Program-made: the position numbers and the translations under genes | Part shown: positions 9,201 through 16,957 of the stretch, one piece after another | How the letters are laid out: every line of letters starts with the position of its first letter | Position numbering within the stretch: position 1 is the first letter of the stretch | Assembly: GCA_964605235.1 (NCBI GenBank) | Contig: CAZSBB010000037.1 | Coordinates: 1 to 63,002, forward strand | Length of the DNA stretch: 63,002 nucleotides | Direction: 5' to 3' | Source: CAZSBB01 sp964605235 | GTDB lineage: Bacteria; Planctomycetota; Phycisphaerae; Phycisphaerales; Phycisphaeraceae | The notes under the pieces: model-generated | What the model was told of the DNA's origin: nothing | Database searches by the model: none | The model's input: only the letters and a program-made list of their open reading frames with translations

Positions 9201-10113
9201 CGGCATTGGCCCCGATGAAGCCGGCATTCGGCATAACTTCACCCTCACCGGCTTGTCCAGTTCGGGGCAGAGCACCACCCTCACCCATCGCAAGACGGCG
9301 CGGTTCTACCGTTCCACCATCGCTGGCCTGCATGCCGACGCTCAGGAAATCACCTGCGAAATCGAGCCCCCGGTGTTTGGTCCCGACACCCAGTACATCA
9401 ACGGCACCACCGTGAGCAATGAAAGCCTCACCCGCACCTGGCGCGTGAACCTGCGCGAAGGCGATCGCTGGATGCACTTCGGCTTCCCCGGCTACCGCAC
9501 CTCGCAGCCGATCAAGCTCACCCTCGACGATGTGCCCGACACCAACGGCGACGGCCGGCGCACGCTGACCATGCTCGCCCGCGCCGACGAAAAGAATCCC
9601 GGCGCGGAATTGCTCACGCTGGAAGTCACCCGGCTGAGCGCCGACGGTTCGACGTTGTTCTTCAAACTTCCAACTGAAGAAAATTACCAGCGCGGCGGGT
9701 GGCAGTTCGCCTATCGCCCGCTCCGCGACGAAGCCGGCCGCACCGTGCTCAACGCGTGGTACCCCGGCTCGACCTTCGCCTGGCAGTTGCAGGGCAACTT
9801 CACCGCCCAGGATTTCACCGACGCCGACGGCGATGGCAAGGTCAAGCTCACCGCTTACCTGTATGGCCCGGGCGATCAGGTCTTCGTCGATGCCGCGGTG
9901 CAAATCCGTCGCACCGCGCCGGGCACCTACGCGGTGCAGTCGAACTCGCCTTGCACACTCCGGCTCAAAGGCGTCAAGGGTCAGCAGGCGGAAGTCAGCG
10001 CCGACGGCAAAGCGTGGCAAGCGGTCAAAGCGCAAACACAAGGCGATTGGCTGCAGGTGGATCTGACCGAAGCGGCGCTTGCCGACGGCAACGTGACCTT
10101 GCGCGTCAAGTGA
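6241..10113 (+). CDS. Secreted 1290-aa heparinase II/III-fold protein
   Basis: Likely exported polysaccharide lyase. From ATG 6241 (SD AGGAA upstream) the first ~37 residues form a signal peptide (KAAVIALLLGAATPALAWW). A beta-sandwich like CBM6/DUF4955 modules follows (VQEFEAETLTSGTGL to about 160), then an alpha/alpha-toroid-like central region. About residues 590-800 contain the heparinase II/III C-terminal signature: AAAIHFGIGRGHAHQDTLN, APDLGGRHEG, NLVEVDQRNF. The remaining ~450 residues are beta-rich, with an EF-hand-like DTNGDGRRT and DADGDGKVKL. Lyases of this fold are usually 600-750 aa, so this is a roughly doubled architecture. Upstream in-frame codons to 6079 are excluded because they precede the signal peptide. 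Substrate unknown. Confidence 0.85.
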   Translation: MTRCVRAPQRLLPTFCLFVKAAVIALLLGAATPALAWWDTVLTTVRPVPLVQEFEAETLTSGTGLTAVADAQANGGRGGQAVQLETNGKPLQVKVEIKQPGVYALFVIARGSNDQWGRTILQFTARHEQSQQANTWTMLAAYRERYAAAGTLYFPADAAGTYTLSVQLVDRMPPSATREKWLHHLIDPQTLMLAKDTPTAPLLVDRLELRDALGNCPGVAVKTQRTLTSDAQLARLRADFAAEYPQRKDQRLPMGTGHIKLSDLSARDAAGRRARAEELWAQTPDFNMHVTHSSAHPYGVIIGRDRTGQIADAASIYQLAGNTEAAWDGAVLLCAVAWRWPGVDYHAQGVGKFTNIDTGAQAFGFSQPTGKNVYRGWAGRDTERLVTSYDQLFDYIKDNQELADFLHTRIAWIKTPADVRKLLDVYLLQSSWDNANRDYISGGDSVKALIPLVQGVSPVSDRMLDEGLFTKMNMNMTFAGGIDDQAICSYNRDGVHYIGSTGYVGNDLQEIAELLHRYRSAGGAARYDLLDEQLYPHMAQSMATVQGLRAAGGFAIIVGDAMDLRRTREADIPAQPSRVLGGFGQTVLENNQFQANPLNMNAAAIHFGIGRGHAHQDTLNLELFAHGARMAPDLGGRHEGKNTGSPNMRWNKVHNLVEVDQRNFENSYPGSTVSGTGWNTGFAPLPGAQYMAHAARATSHPDVSTYARQTTLISVDQRNSYVFDVFRVAGGSTHTYCFHGVPTEQLKVNADLHDASSAQAVEYLRKHYDGTRKEGVTPALLEADWSMNPGLQKAYQGAGFEPDRPAVTRLSLFGQQGQLLMIGNAYSEAYNYNFPFLYVQGHQDGGAKQSVYPAVIEMYAGTPFIASKAQLPISNAGSDAAAAVALQVDLPQGQQDVLYASAAPQTAQQVAGKHPMQVAGRMALVRRDGDGVALAQLVGGATLKAADVEILLPQASYVGQVQRVDYPQRSLTVAGAWPTRLLRGAVVGIGPDEAGIRHNFTLTGLSSSGQSTTLTHRKTARFYRSTIAGLHADAQEITCEIEPPVFGPDTQYINGTTVSNESLTRTWRVNLREGDRWMHFGFPGYRTSQPIKLTLDDVPDTNGDGRRTLTMLARADEKNPGAELLTLEVTRLSADGSTLFFKLPTEENYQRGGWQFAYRPLRDEAGRTVLNAWYPGSTFAWQLQGNFTAQDFTDADGDGKVKLTAYLYGPGDQVFVDAAVQIRRTAPGTYAVQSNSPCTLRLKGVKGQQAEVSADGKAWQAVKAQTQGDWLQVDLTEAALADGNVTLRVK

Positions 10114-10212
10114 GTCGGTGATTCACTGGCGCAACCGCTACAGGCGGCAGAATCACCGGGCGATTTCCGGTCCGGGCGTGCAGGTTGCGCGTAACGGGGC
10201 CGGTGCGCTCGG

Positions 10213-10218
10213 TATGTT
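10213..10218 (+). promoter_or_regulatory. Candidate leaderless -10 (TATGTT)
   Basis: TATGTT ends 6 nt before ATG 10225; no SD is present. Confidence 0.4.
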
Positions 10219-10224
10219 GACGGG

Positions 10225-10563
10225 ATGAGCCAATCCCTGCGTTTGCCCTGCGTCATTCTGGCGGCGGTTCTGCTGACCTGCCTGAGCGCCTGCACCTGCC
10301 CGTGCGAACGGACGGCACGCCCGACGGAGCGGCTGTGGCCCAAGCCGGGTTCCTGGACGCCGCAGGTCGCCGGCGGTTGTTACACCTGTGGTCAGACCCC
10401 CGCTGCAGCGATGCCCCAGCCCGCGCCGGTTTACGTCGCACCTGCGGAGCCGGTGGTTTACGCCCCGCCGGCGCCCGCGCCGGCTCCCGCGCCCGCCAGG
10501 CCGCAGCCGACGTGGTATCTCCCCCGGATGACCAGCCAGACGCCCTGCCCGCCGGCGTCGTGA
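10225..10563 (+). CDS. Small Pro/Ala-rich lipoprotein
   Basis: 112 aa. A short basic N-terminus, a hydrophobic stretch and lipobox LSAC (C24) predict lipidation. The mature part has further cysteines (CTCPC, CYTC) and a Pro/Ala low-complexity region, residues about 60-95 being mostly PAPAPAPA-type. No enzymatic domain. It is probably an envelope-anchored tether or a poorly constrained lipoprotein. The start has the leaderless pattern (TATGTT, 6 nt). It follows the heparinase-fold gene by 111 nt. Real coding is supported by the signal sequence; function is unknown. Confidence 0.65.
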   Translation: MSQSLRLPCVILAAVLLTCLSACTCPCERTARPTERLWPKPGSWTPQVAGGCYTCGQTPAAAMPQPAPVYVAPAEPVVYAPPAPAPAPAPARPQPTWYLPRMTSQTPCPPAS

Positions 10564-10640
10564 AGCCCCCAGCGCGCCTCCTGCTCGCCTGCGTTCCACT
10601 CATGCGCTCGCGCTGCTGGCCTGCCCCGGCGCGCGTTGGG

Positions 10641-10803
10641 TGACCGGCCCAGGGCAAACGCATGTACCGTTTTTGACGAGCCCCGGGCGTGAGCAAGGGG
10701 TTGCGGCGCAGCCGCAGATCTGGGCGTGGGGTCAGCAACCGCTTGCTGACGCGCGCGGCTCGTTAAGCAGATGGGTACATGCGTTTACCCTGGTGACCGG
10801 CCG
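10641..10803. repeat. Long imperfect inverted repeat (~163 bp)
   Basis: The left arm, 10641-10703, runs from TGACCGGCCCAGGGCAAACG to GAGCAAGGGGTTG. The right arm, 10736 to about 10803, is its imperfect reverse complement, from CAACCGCTTGCTGACG to TTTACCCTGGTGACCGG. The loop is about 32 nt. The inner part (ACGAGCC...GTGAGCAAG and CTTGCTGAC...GGCTCGT) resembles the ends of the ACGAGCC repeats near 40, 43.7, 54 and 57.8 kb, so it may be a diverged or composite member. Confidence 0.65.
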
Positions 10804-10843
10804 GTTGCGGATTGCTCCCACAACGTTGCTTGTTAGCATAAAT

Positions 10844-10862
10844 GGGTGACTTGAAGTCACCC
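10844..10862. promoter_or_regulatory. Palindrome upstream of the FAD oxidoreductase
   Basis: GGGTGACTT-G-AAGTCACCC, perfect 9-bp arms, 28 nt before ATG 10891, followed 8 nt later by seven Ts. It could be an operator or a terminator of upstream transcription; position favours control of the downstream gene. Confidence 0.4.
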
Positions 10863-10890
10863 CAGGCTATTTTTTTCATGAGGCGACGCC

Positions 10891-13803
10891 ATGCCGCAAG
10901 GCCCCTTCTGCGACGTTTACCAGGAAATTTTCGATGTGGCGGTGCTCGGCGGCGGTTATGCCGGGCTGGCGGCGGCGCTGGCGGCAGCGGACGCCGGGCA
11001 GCGCGTGCTGCTGGTGGACCCGCGCGGCGACCTGCTGTGGGAAAGCGGCCGGTGCTTTCATCCGGACGCCGGCAGCAGCAGTCACGCCGGCTGGCGCCGC
11101 CTGCATGATGAACTGACCGCCCGCGGCGCCGCCGACGCCCAGCGCATCGACGGCGCCAGTGCCGAGGTCGTCGCCACCGCCCTGCTGGCGGACAGCCCGG
11201 TCCACGTGCTGTACTACGCCCTGCCCGCCGGCGTCGAACTGCAACAGGGCCTGGTCGCGGCGGTCATCGTCGCCACCCGCAGCGGCTACCAGAAGCTCGT
11301 CGCCCGCCAGTGGATCGACGCCACCGAACACGCCTGGCTGCTGCGGCAGGTGGATCCGCAACTCACCCGGCCGCGCCCCACCCACCACACGCTCTACGCC
11401 TACCTCCAACGCAAGCAATGGTCACCCAGCAGCAGCGGCACGCCCACGCTCTGGCCCACCGAACGCATGGTCAGCGGCGTGCAGCAGCCGGGGCAGCCGT
11501 GGGACGAAGCCATGCTCCAGCTGCTGCGCTCCCTCACCGGGGAAGCGGGCCAGTGCCAGATGACGCACGGCAGCGTGCAGGGTTTCCCACGCTACGCTCA
11601 GACCCAGCCCCCCGCCGACCGGGGCAATGTGCTCGACGCCAGCGCCGGGCGCGCCGGCAGCAACGCCGCCACGCTGGGGGCGCGCTACCAACTGGGCGCC
11701 GCCGCCCACCAGCGCAGCAGCCGCGCCACAGCGCTCGCGCTGGCGACGGCGCAGCAGGCGCAGCGCAGTGAACTTGTTCCGCCGGCCCCGCGTCAGACGC
11801 TGGACACCGAGGTCTTCGTGGCGGGCGCCGGCACGGGCGGCGCGCTGGCGGCGCTGGCGGCCGCGCGGCAGGGCGTCCAGGTCATCTGTGCCGAGCCCTT
11901 GGCGTTTGCCGGCGGCATCGGCTCCGGCGGCGGCATTCACAGCTACTACTTCGGTATGGCGGGCGGCCTGCAGCAGGAAGTCGATGAAGCAGTCAAAGCC
12001 CTGATGGACGAACTGCCGGCGCTGAGCGGCGGGCCGTTCAACCCCGACGCCAAGAAAATCGTGCTCGCCCGACTGCTGCGTGATGTCGGCGTGGACCTGC
12101 GCTTCGGCTGCGCGCTGGTGGATGTGGTGACCGACGGTCCGGTGGTGCAGCAGGCGCTGGTGGTTGATGACGAGGGACCGCTGGCGATCAAGGCTCATGG
12201 CTATGTCGACGGCACCGGCGACGGCGACCTGGCGGTGCGCGCCGGGGCCCGCGAGTTGTATGGCCGGGCCGGCGACGGTCTGCCCCATGCCTACTCGCAT
12301 TCCAGCGGCGCCATTCGGCTGCGCGGCGACGAGGGCGAACCCGTCATGCGCATGATGAACTTCGACGCCGGCTGGTGCGATCCCACCGACTCCCGCGATC
12401 TCACCCGGGCACGCCTGACCGGCATCCGCCAGTACCTGCTGCCCAAGTTCGACAACCTCTCCCGCCGCACCTACGTCGCCCCCGCCATCGGCCTGCGGCA
12501 GAGCCGGCAGATCGACACCGACTACATCCTCTCCCTGACCGACCAGATCGACGGCCGGCGCTTTGACGATGTGATCGGCTACACCGGCTGCCACTACGAC
12601 AACCACGCGGTCGATTACGAGTTCGAGTCGGATGAAGGCCTGTTCTGGATCTGGTTCAACCGCATGTGGCGCAAACCCTTCGCCTGTGAAATGAGCTACC
12701 GCATGCTGCTGCCGCGCGGCCTGGACAACCTGTGGCTGGCGTCGCGCTGCCTGGGCGTGTCGCAGGACGCCCACCAGTCCTGCCGGATGCAGCGCGATGT
12801 GCAGCGGGTGGGCGAAGCGGCGGGGCTGGCGGCGGCGTTGGCGGCCAAGCTCCGCACTCGCGCCCGCACCCTGCCGTACGCCCAGCTCAAGGCGCAACTC
12901 GACGCCAGCGGCGCACTGACGCCGCCGGCGCGGGCGATCCAGCCGTTGTTCAATCCGCACATCGACGCCAAAGAGTTCGAGGTCGACACGGACGATGCGG
13001 TGCTGCAGGCGGCGCTGGCGGCACTGGACCGTGGTGAGCCCGGCAAAGCGGTCTGGTATCTCTACCGTCGACGCGAATTGTCCGAGCGTCAGGTCAAAGC
13101 CCGACTGGACAGCGCATCGCCACAAACGAGCTGGCTGGCGGCGGGCATCTGCGCCATGTGGGGGGATGCGGCCGCCGAGCCGCGCCTGCTGCACGCCATC
13201 ACCACCCGGGAGTACGGGTTCGGCGCGGACTGGATCACCCCGGAAACCTGGGGCAACCAGCATCCCACCCCGCTGGACAGCAATCGCCTGGCGCCCAACT
13301 GGCTGGTCGCCGCCGCCATGCTGCGCACCTGCGGCACCGCGCGCTGTGTGCCGGCGCTGCTGGCGCTGGCGCGGGAGCCCGGTTCCGCTTTGCACACCCG
13401 GGCATCACTGGCGTTGACGTTGGCAAGACTCGCCCAGCGCGGCGTGCTCCGCGCCGATGCGGCGACGCTCGATGTGCTCACCCAGTTGGAAACCATGGAA
13501 TTGCCTGACCGCTTCGTGCATCCCCAATACTTCAGCGGCGCTGCCGCCGAGCGCGCCCGGCTGGGCGCCGGCGCCGCGGAGATTTACCAGCCGCCCACGG
13601 ATGCGATTCACGCCCAGACGCGTGAAGATCATCGCTGGCAACTGGACCTGGCGCTGGCGCAGGCGCGCCTGGCGCTGGACCTGGACGCCCAGCCGTTGAT
13701 CAGCCGCTGGGCCAACGACCCGCGGGGCCTGGTGCGGCGGGCGTTTGCCGCGCTGCCGCTGCCGCGGGAGGTCGCCGGCGACGCGGTGTTGGCGGCCCGG
13801 TGA
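10891..13803 (+). CDS. Two-Rossmann-motif FAD-dependent oxidoreductase with HEAT-like tail
   Basis: 970 aa. Two dinucleotide-binding motifs are visible: VLGGGYAGLAAALAAADAGQ at about 18-37, and VAGAGTGGALAALAAARQG from about 310. The second begins the main FAD_oxidored domain (PF12831 type: FAGGIGSGGGIHSYYFG, YVDGTGDGDLAVRAGA, SRCLGVSQDAHQSCR) to about residue 640. Residues about 680-960 are helical repeats resembling HEAT/PBS-lyase repeats. ATG 10891 has GAGGCGA upstream. Monocistronic and convergent with the C45 peptidase gene. Family homologues are usually annotated only as FAD-dependent oxidoreductase; the substrate cannot be inferred. Confidence 0.85.
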   Translation: MPQGPFCDVYQEIFDVAVLGGGYAGLAAALAAADAGQRVLLVDPRGDLLWESGRCFHPDAGSSSHAGWRRLHDELTARGAADAQRIDGASAEVVATALLADSPVHVLYYALPAGVELQQGLVAAVIVATRSGYQKLVARQWIDATEHAWLLRQVDPQLTRPRPTHHTLYAYLQRKQWSPSSSGTPTLWPTERMVSGVQQPGQPWDEAMLQLLRSLTGEAGQCQMTHGSVQGFPRYAQTQPPADRGNVLDASAGRAGSNAATLGARYQLGAAAHQRSSRATALALATAQQAQRSELVPPAPRQTLDTEVFVAGAGTGGALAALAAARQGVQVICAEPLAFAGGIGSGGGIHSYYFGMAGGLQQEVDEAVKALMDELPALSGGPFNPDAKKIVLARLLRDVGVDLRFGCALVDVVTDGPVVQQALVVDDEGPLAIKAHGYVDGTGDGDLAVRAGARELYGRAGDGLPHAYSHSSGAIRLRGDEGEPVMRMMNFDAGWCDPTDSRDLTRARLTGIRQYLLPKFDNLSRRTYVAPAIGLRQSRQIDTDYILSLTDQIDGRRFDDVIGYTGCHYDNHAVDYEFESDEGLFWIWFNRMWRKPFACEMSYRMLLPRGLDNLWLASRCLGVSQDAHQSCRMQRDVQRVGEAAGLAAALAAKLRTRARTLPYAQLKAQLDASGALTPPARAIQPLFNPHIDAKEFEVDTDDAVLQAALAALDRGEPGKAVWYLYRRRELSERQVKARLDSASPQTSWLAAGICAMWGDAAAEPRLLHAITTREYGFGADWITPETWGNQHPTPLDSNRLAPNWLVAAAMLRTCGTARCVPALLALAREPGSALHTRASLALTLARLAQRGVLRADAATLDVLTQLETMELPDRFVHPQYFSGAAAERARLGAGAAEIYQPPTDAIHAQTREDHRWQLDLALAQARLALDLDAQPLISRWANDPRGLVRRAFAALPLPREVAGDAVLAAR

Positions 13804-13839
13804 ATCCGGACCAGGACGAGTCCGCGCGGCTGGACCCGG

Positions 13840-14916
13840 TTATGCGGGACCGATGCGGTGGGTGACGTATTCCGCCTGGTCGGGCGCGCCATCGCAGACC
13901 AGCAGTTCGCCGCGTTGCGGGATGCCGATCATTGACCAGAGGGTGACGGACTTGGTTTCCCCGCCATGGCGACAGGCGCCCCAGGTGCGGTTGTCGCGCA
14001 GCACGCGTTTGAGTTGGTCCACATTCTGCGGCGTGGGCGTGGTCTGCGGGTCGCACAGATGCGCCAGACGATTGCAACTGATGACTTTGGCGTCGGGTTG
14101 GCGCTGGTCGCTGTTTTCCAGCGGCGGGGTAATAAAGTGGTTGCTGGCGGCGACGAACTGCGCGTCCGCGCCGCGGCGCTCGAGCCGGGGGACCGCCGCT
14201 TCGATGATGAAACCCTCGCCCTGGGCGTCGGCGACCGCCAGGTTGTAGCCTTTGCCGGTGAGCGGTCGGCTGGTCAGGCCGCGCCAGAACTCGGCGACCG
14301 TGCGGCAGGTGCGCATGAGGTGGTAGGTCCACAGGCGAATATCCAGCAGCAACTCAGGGCGCGGCTGGCGCGAGCCGACGGAATTGTGGCTGTTGACCAA
14401 CCCCGCGGCATTCATGGCGTCCAACCCGCACAACCAGCCGGCGTAGGTCAGTTGCAGCATGGGCACGCCCTGCTCCGGTTCCGTCCGCCGCAGCACCCAG
14501 GGAGAAATTTCGCCGGCCGCCCCGTCATCATTCTTCGCCAGCACAATGCCCAATGCGGCGGTGCGCATCAGCATGGACGTGCAGGCGCCGCCGGCGGCGT
14601 TGGCGAGCGGCGACGGTTTGGCTTGCGGCGGATCCTGCGGCCACTGGTTCATGGACAGCAACCAACCGATCTCCACTTGCGCGCCTTCGGCGACGCCGAG
14701 CATTTCGTCGTACACGGCGGGCAGTTCGCGTTGCAGCAACGCGGCGGCGGCGGCGACGTGGGCGCTGTCGGGCGTGACGTTCTTGCGCGCGTAGCGTCCG
14801 GCGATGCACTGGTGGATGACCTCACCGGCTTGCTCGCCGTATTGCTGACCCATCTGGCGCGGGGCGCCATGACAGGTGATTTCACGAATGTAGGAAACGG
14901 TTGAACCGGTGGACAT
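13840..14916 (-). CDS. C45-family peptidase / acyltransferase-like (NTN hydrolase)
   Basis: 358 aa, related to acyl-CoA:6-aminopenicillanic-acid acyltransferase and choloylglycine-type NTN hydrolases. Supporting motifs: EITCHGAPRQMGQQYGEQ at the start of the mature fold, GGACTSMLM with candidate nucleophile C112, VLAKNDD shortly after, and LTYAGWLCGLDAMNAAGLVNSHNSVG. Members self-cleave before the Cys and hydrolyse or transfer acyl amides. Two start codons compete: ATG 14922 is only one base from GGGAG, whereas ATG 14916 is 7 nt from it, so I use 14916. Divergent from lnt. Substrate unknown. Confidence 0.85.
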   Translation of the reverse strand: MSTGSTVSYIREITCHGAPRQMGQQYGEQAGEVIHQCIAGRYARKNVTPDSAHVAAAAALLQRELPAVYDEMLGVAEGAQVEIGWLLSMNQWPQDPPQAKPSPLANAAGGACTSMLMRTAALGIVLAKNDDGAAGEISPWVLRRTEPEQGVPMLQLTYAGWLCGLDAMNAAGLVNSHNSVGSRQPRPELLLDIRLWTYHLMRTCRTVAEFWRGLTSRPLTGKGYNLAVADAQGEGFIIEAAVPRLERRGADAQFVAASNHFITPPLENSDQRQPDAKVISCNRLAHLCDPQTTPTPQNVDQLKRVLRDNRTWGACRHGGETKSVTLWSMIGIPQRGELLVCDGAPDQAEYVTHRIGPA

Positions 14917-15037
14917 GACCATGCTCCCGTGCAGGTGGTAAAGCCGGATTTTAACGTAAACCTGACCGTCCCTGACTGCGCGGCCCAGCATCCGTCGTTG
15001 ACGACGTCCGGGGCGCGGCAAAGTGGACGCATTGCGA

Positions 15038-15043
15038 TATGCT
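15038..15043 (+). promoter_or_regulatory. Candidate leaderless -10 (TATGCT) of lnt
   Basis: GATATGCTGCCG lies 8 nt before ATG 15052, with no SD. The same GATATGCTGCCGG string precedes the AraC-type regulator at the same distance. Confidence 0.5.
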
Positions 15044-15051
15044 GCCGGTCT

Positions 15052-16818
15052 ATGGAAGTGAATCCGTCCAATCAACTTCAGCGAGTGCTGGCGACCCGGC
15101 ATGGGCAGGCGCGGCTGTTGCTGTTGGGCGGGCTGGCGTTGCTGCTGGCGTTTCCCTTTCCCGGCTGGTGGCCGCTGGTCTTCGTCGGACTGGTTCCACT
15201 GGCGCTGCTCGTCGAAGCCCCGACCCGGCCGCGCGTGGGATTGCTGCTGACGCTGGCGTTCGGCGTGTTGTGGTATCTCGCCGGCTTACGCTGGTTGATC
15301 GACGTGACCTTCGGCGGCTACGTGGCGCTGTGCGTTTACATGGGGATGTACTGGCCGGCGACGTGGTGGACGCTGCGCCGGCTGCGGCAACGCTGGGGGT
15401 TTCCCTTCACCCTGGCGCTGCCGCTGGCGTGGACCGTGCTGGAGTTTGTGCGTGGGCATGTGCCGGCCGGCGGGTTTGGCTGGTTTGCGCTCAGCCACGC
15501 GCTGGCGCCGTGGCAACCCGAGCAAGGCGTCAGCCGCCTGTTGCAGGTGGCGGACCTCGGCGGCGAGTGGACGGTCACGCTGCTCATCGCCATGGTCAAC
15601 GGCCTGCTGGCGGATATGGTGCGCTGCCGCTGGCTGGCGGTCCCTGAACCTGGCGCGCCCTGGCATCGTCCGCTGCATGTGCCGGCGGCGGCGACGGCGC
15701 TGCTGGTCGCCGGGGCGTGGGGGTATGGCCAGTGGCGCCTGGTCCAGACGCCCGCGAACTTGCGTCCCGGGCCGCGGCTGGCGCTGGTGCAGACCAACGT
15801 GCCGCAGGACAACAAGATTTCGCCGCAGCCGGCGCAGGTGGCAGCGGATTGGCAGCGGATGCTGGAACTGTGTCGCCAGGCGGTGCAGTTGTCGCCGCGC
15901 CCCCAGGTGGTCGTCTGGCCGGAAACTATGGCGCCGGCGGCGCTCAACCGTGCGGCAATCGATTACTACCGCGACGCCCCGACCGCTGAGCGGGGCGATG
16001 AAACCTATCGCCAGCAGATCGAGCAGTTCGTCACCGACCATCACGTGGACCTGCTGGTGGGCGCGCATGCGAAAATGCAGTTTGAAATCATCACCGCCGA
16101 CGACGGCAACCAGTACATCTTTCCCCTGCGACGGTACAACGCGGCATACCACTTTTCGCCGGCGCAGGTGGTGCGGAGCAGCGAGCCGCCGCGGTATGAC
16201 AAGATGCATCGCGTGCCGTTCGGGGAATACATCCCGTGGGTGGATGCGGCGCCGACGCTCAAACGCTGGTTCATCCGCCTGCTTTCGCCGTATGACTTTG
16301 ACTATTCGCTGCAGGCAGGGGCGGAAGTGGTGCTGTTCGACCTGCCGGCGGGCGAAGGCCAGTCAGGCGTGACGCGGACGGCGGCGCCGATCTGTTTTGA
16401 GGACGGCGTGCCGCGCGTGGTGCGGGAGATGGTTTATGGAACCACCAGCGACAAGCGCGTGGACCTGCTGGTGAATCTGACCAACGACGGCTGGTACGGC
16501 GCTTCGGGCCAAGGGCCGCAGCATTTTCAGTTGGCGGTGATGCGCTGCGTGGAAAACCGCACGCCCATGGCGCGGTGCGTGAACACCGGGGTCACCGGCT
16601 TCATCAGCAGCACGGGTCAGGTCACCAGCCTGCTGACGGTCGACGGACAGCACCAGGCGGTGGACGGGGTGGTCGCCCAGGCGGTGGAACTGGACCAGCG
16701 CAGCAGCGTGTTTGGCGCGGTTGGGCGTGTGCCCATGGTCACGTTACTGGTGTTGACAGGCGGATTTGTGTTTACCCGCCGGCGCAGGGGCAGTAAACTT
16801 GCGCCCGAGGGTGGTTAA
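15052..16818 (+). CDS. lnt: Apolipoprotein N-acyltransferase
   Basis: Transfers an acyl chain from phospholipid to the N-terminal Cys of lipoproteins in the inner membrane. 588 aa: an N-terminal membrane region with about six TM segments (to residue ~230) and a periplasmic carbon-nitrogen hydrolase domain. Catalytic residues fit the Glu-Lys-Cys triad: E291 in VVVWPET, K384 in YDKMHRVPFGEY, C448 in PICFEDG. A last TM follows at about 562-580. I start at ATG 15052, not in the upstream hydrophilic open frame, because a TATGCT promoter element lies just before it. At least four predicted lipoproteins are encoded in this window. Confidence 0.95.
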   Translation: MEVNPSNQLQRVLATRHGQARLLLLGGLALLLAFPFPGWWPLVFVGLVPLALLVEAPTRPRVGLLLTLAFGVLWYLAGLRWLIDVTFGGYVALCVYMGMYWPATWWTLRRLRQRWGFPFTLALPLAWTVLEFVRGHVPAGGFGWFALSHALAPWQPEQGVSRLLQVADLGGEWTVTLLIAMVNGLLADMVRCRWLAVPEPGAPWHRPLHVPAAATALLVAGAWGYGQWRLVQTPANLRPGPRLALVQTNVPQDNKISPQPAQVAADWQRMLELCRQAVQLSPRPQVVVWPETMAPAALNRAAIDYYRDAPTAERGDETYRQQIEQFVTDHHVDLLVGAHAKMQFEIITADDGNQYIFPLRRYNAAYHFSPAQVVRSSEPPRYDKMHRVPFGEYIPWVDAAPTLKRWFIRLLSPYDFDYSLQAGAEVVLFDLPAGEGQSGVTRTAAPICFEDGVPRVVREMVYGTTSDKRVDLLVNLTNDGWYGASGQGPQHFQLAVMRCVENRTPMARCVNTGVTGFISSTGQVTSLLTVDGQHQAVDGVVAQAVELDQRSSVFGAVGRVPMVTLLVLTGGFVFTRRRRGSKLAPEGG

Positions 16819-16857
16819 GGTTCAACGCCAGCCCAGGCCTGGAGGGTGAACTTTGAC

Positions 16858-16876
16858 CCGATCGCGGCGCGATCGG
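16858..16876. promoter_or_regulatory. Palindrome CCGATCGCG-G-CGCGATCGG
   Basis: Perfect 9-bp arms around one base in the 139-nt gap between lnt and the HEAT gene. It overlaps a TTGACC that could serve as -35, but no convincing -10 follows at 17 nt. Possible operator. Confidence 0.35.
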
Positions 16877-16957
16877 TGGTTTCCAACCCATAGGCAACGC
16901 GGAGGCAGGCGCGATTTTCGCGTCACGCGTTGCCGACCAACAAGCAAGGGGCAGCGC

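Larger units (their letters stand above)
10564..10890. other. 327-nt intergenic region holding a long hairpin element
   Basis: Contains the inverted repeat at 10641-10803 and a second palindrome at 10844-10862 just before the FAD oxidoreductase. The short open frames here lie inside the hairpin and are not credible genes. Confidence 0.6.

Noticed and set aside
7969..10041. 690-codon minus-strand frame opposite the heparinase-fold gene
   Set aside because: No recognisable protein features, and it is fully antisense to a gene with signal peptide and family motifs.
10640..10849. 69-codon frame between lipoprotein and FAD oxidoreductase
   Set aside because: Lies within the long inverted repeat; its codons simply reflect the hairpin.
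11422..13395. 657-codon minus-strand frame opposite the FAD oxidoreductase
   Set aside because: Arg/Gln/His-rich antisense translation; the plus strand has two FAD motifs.
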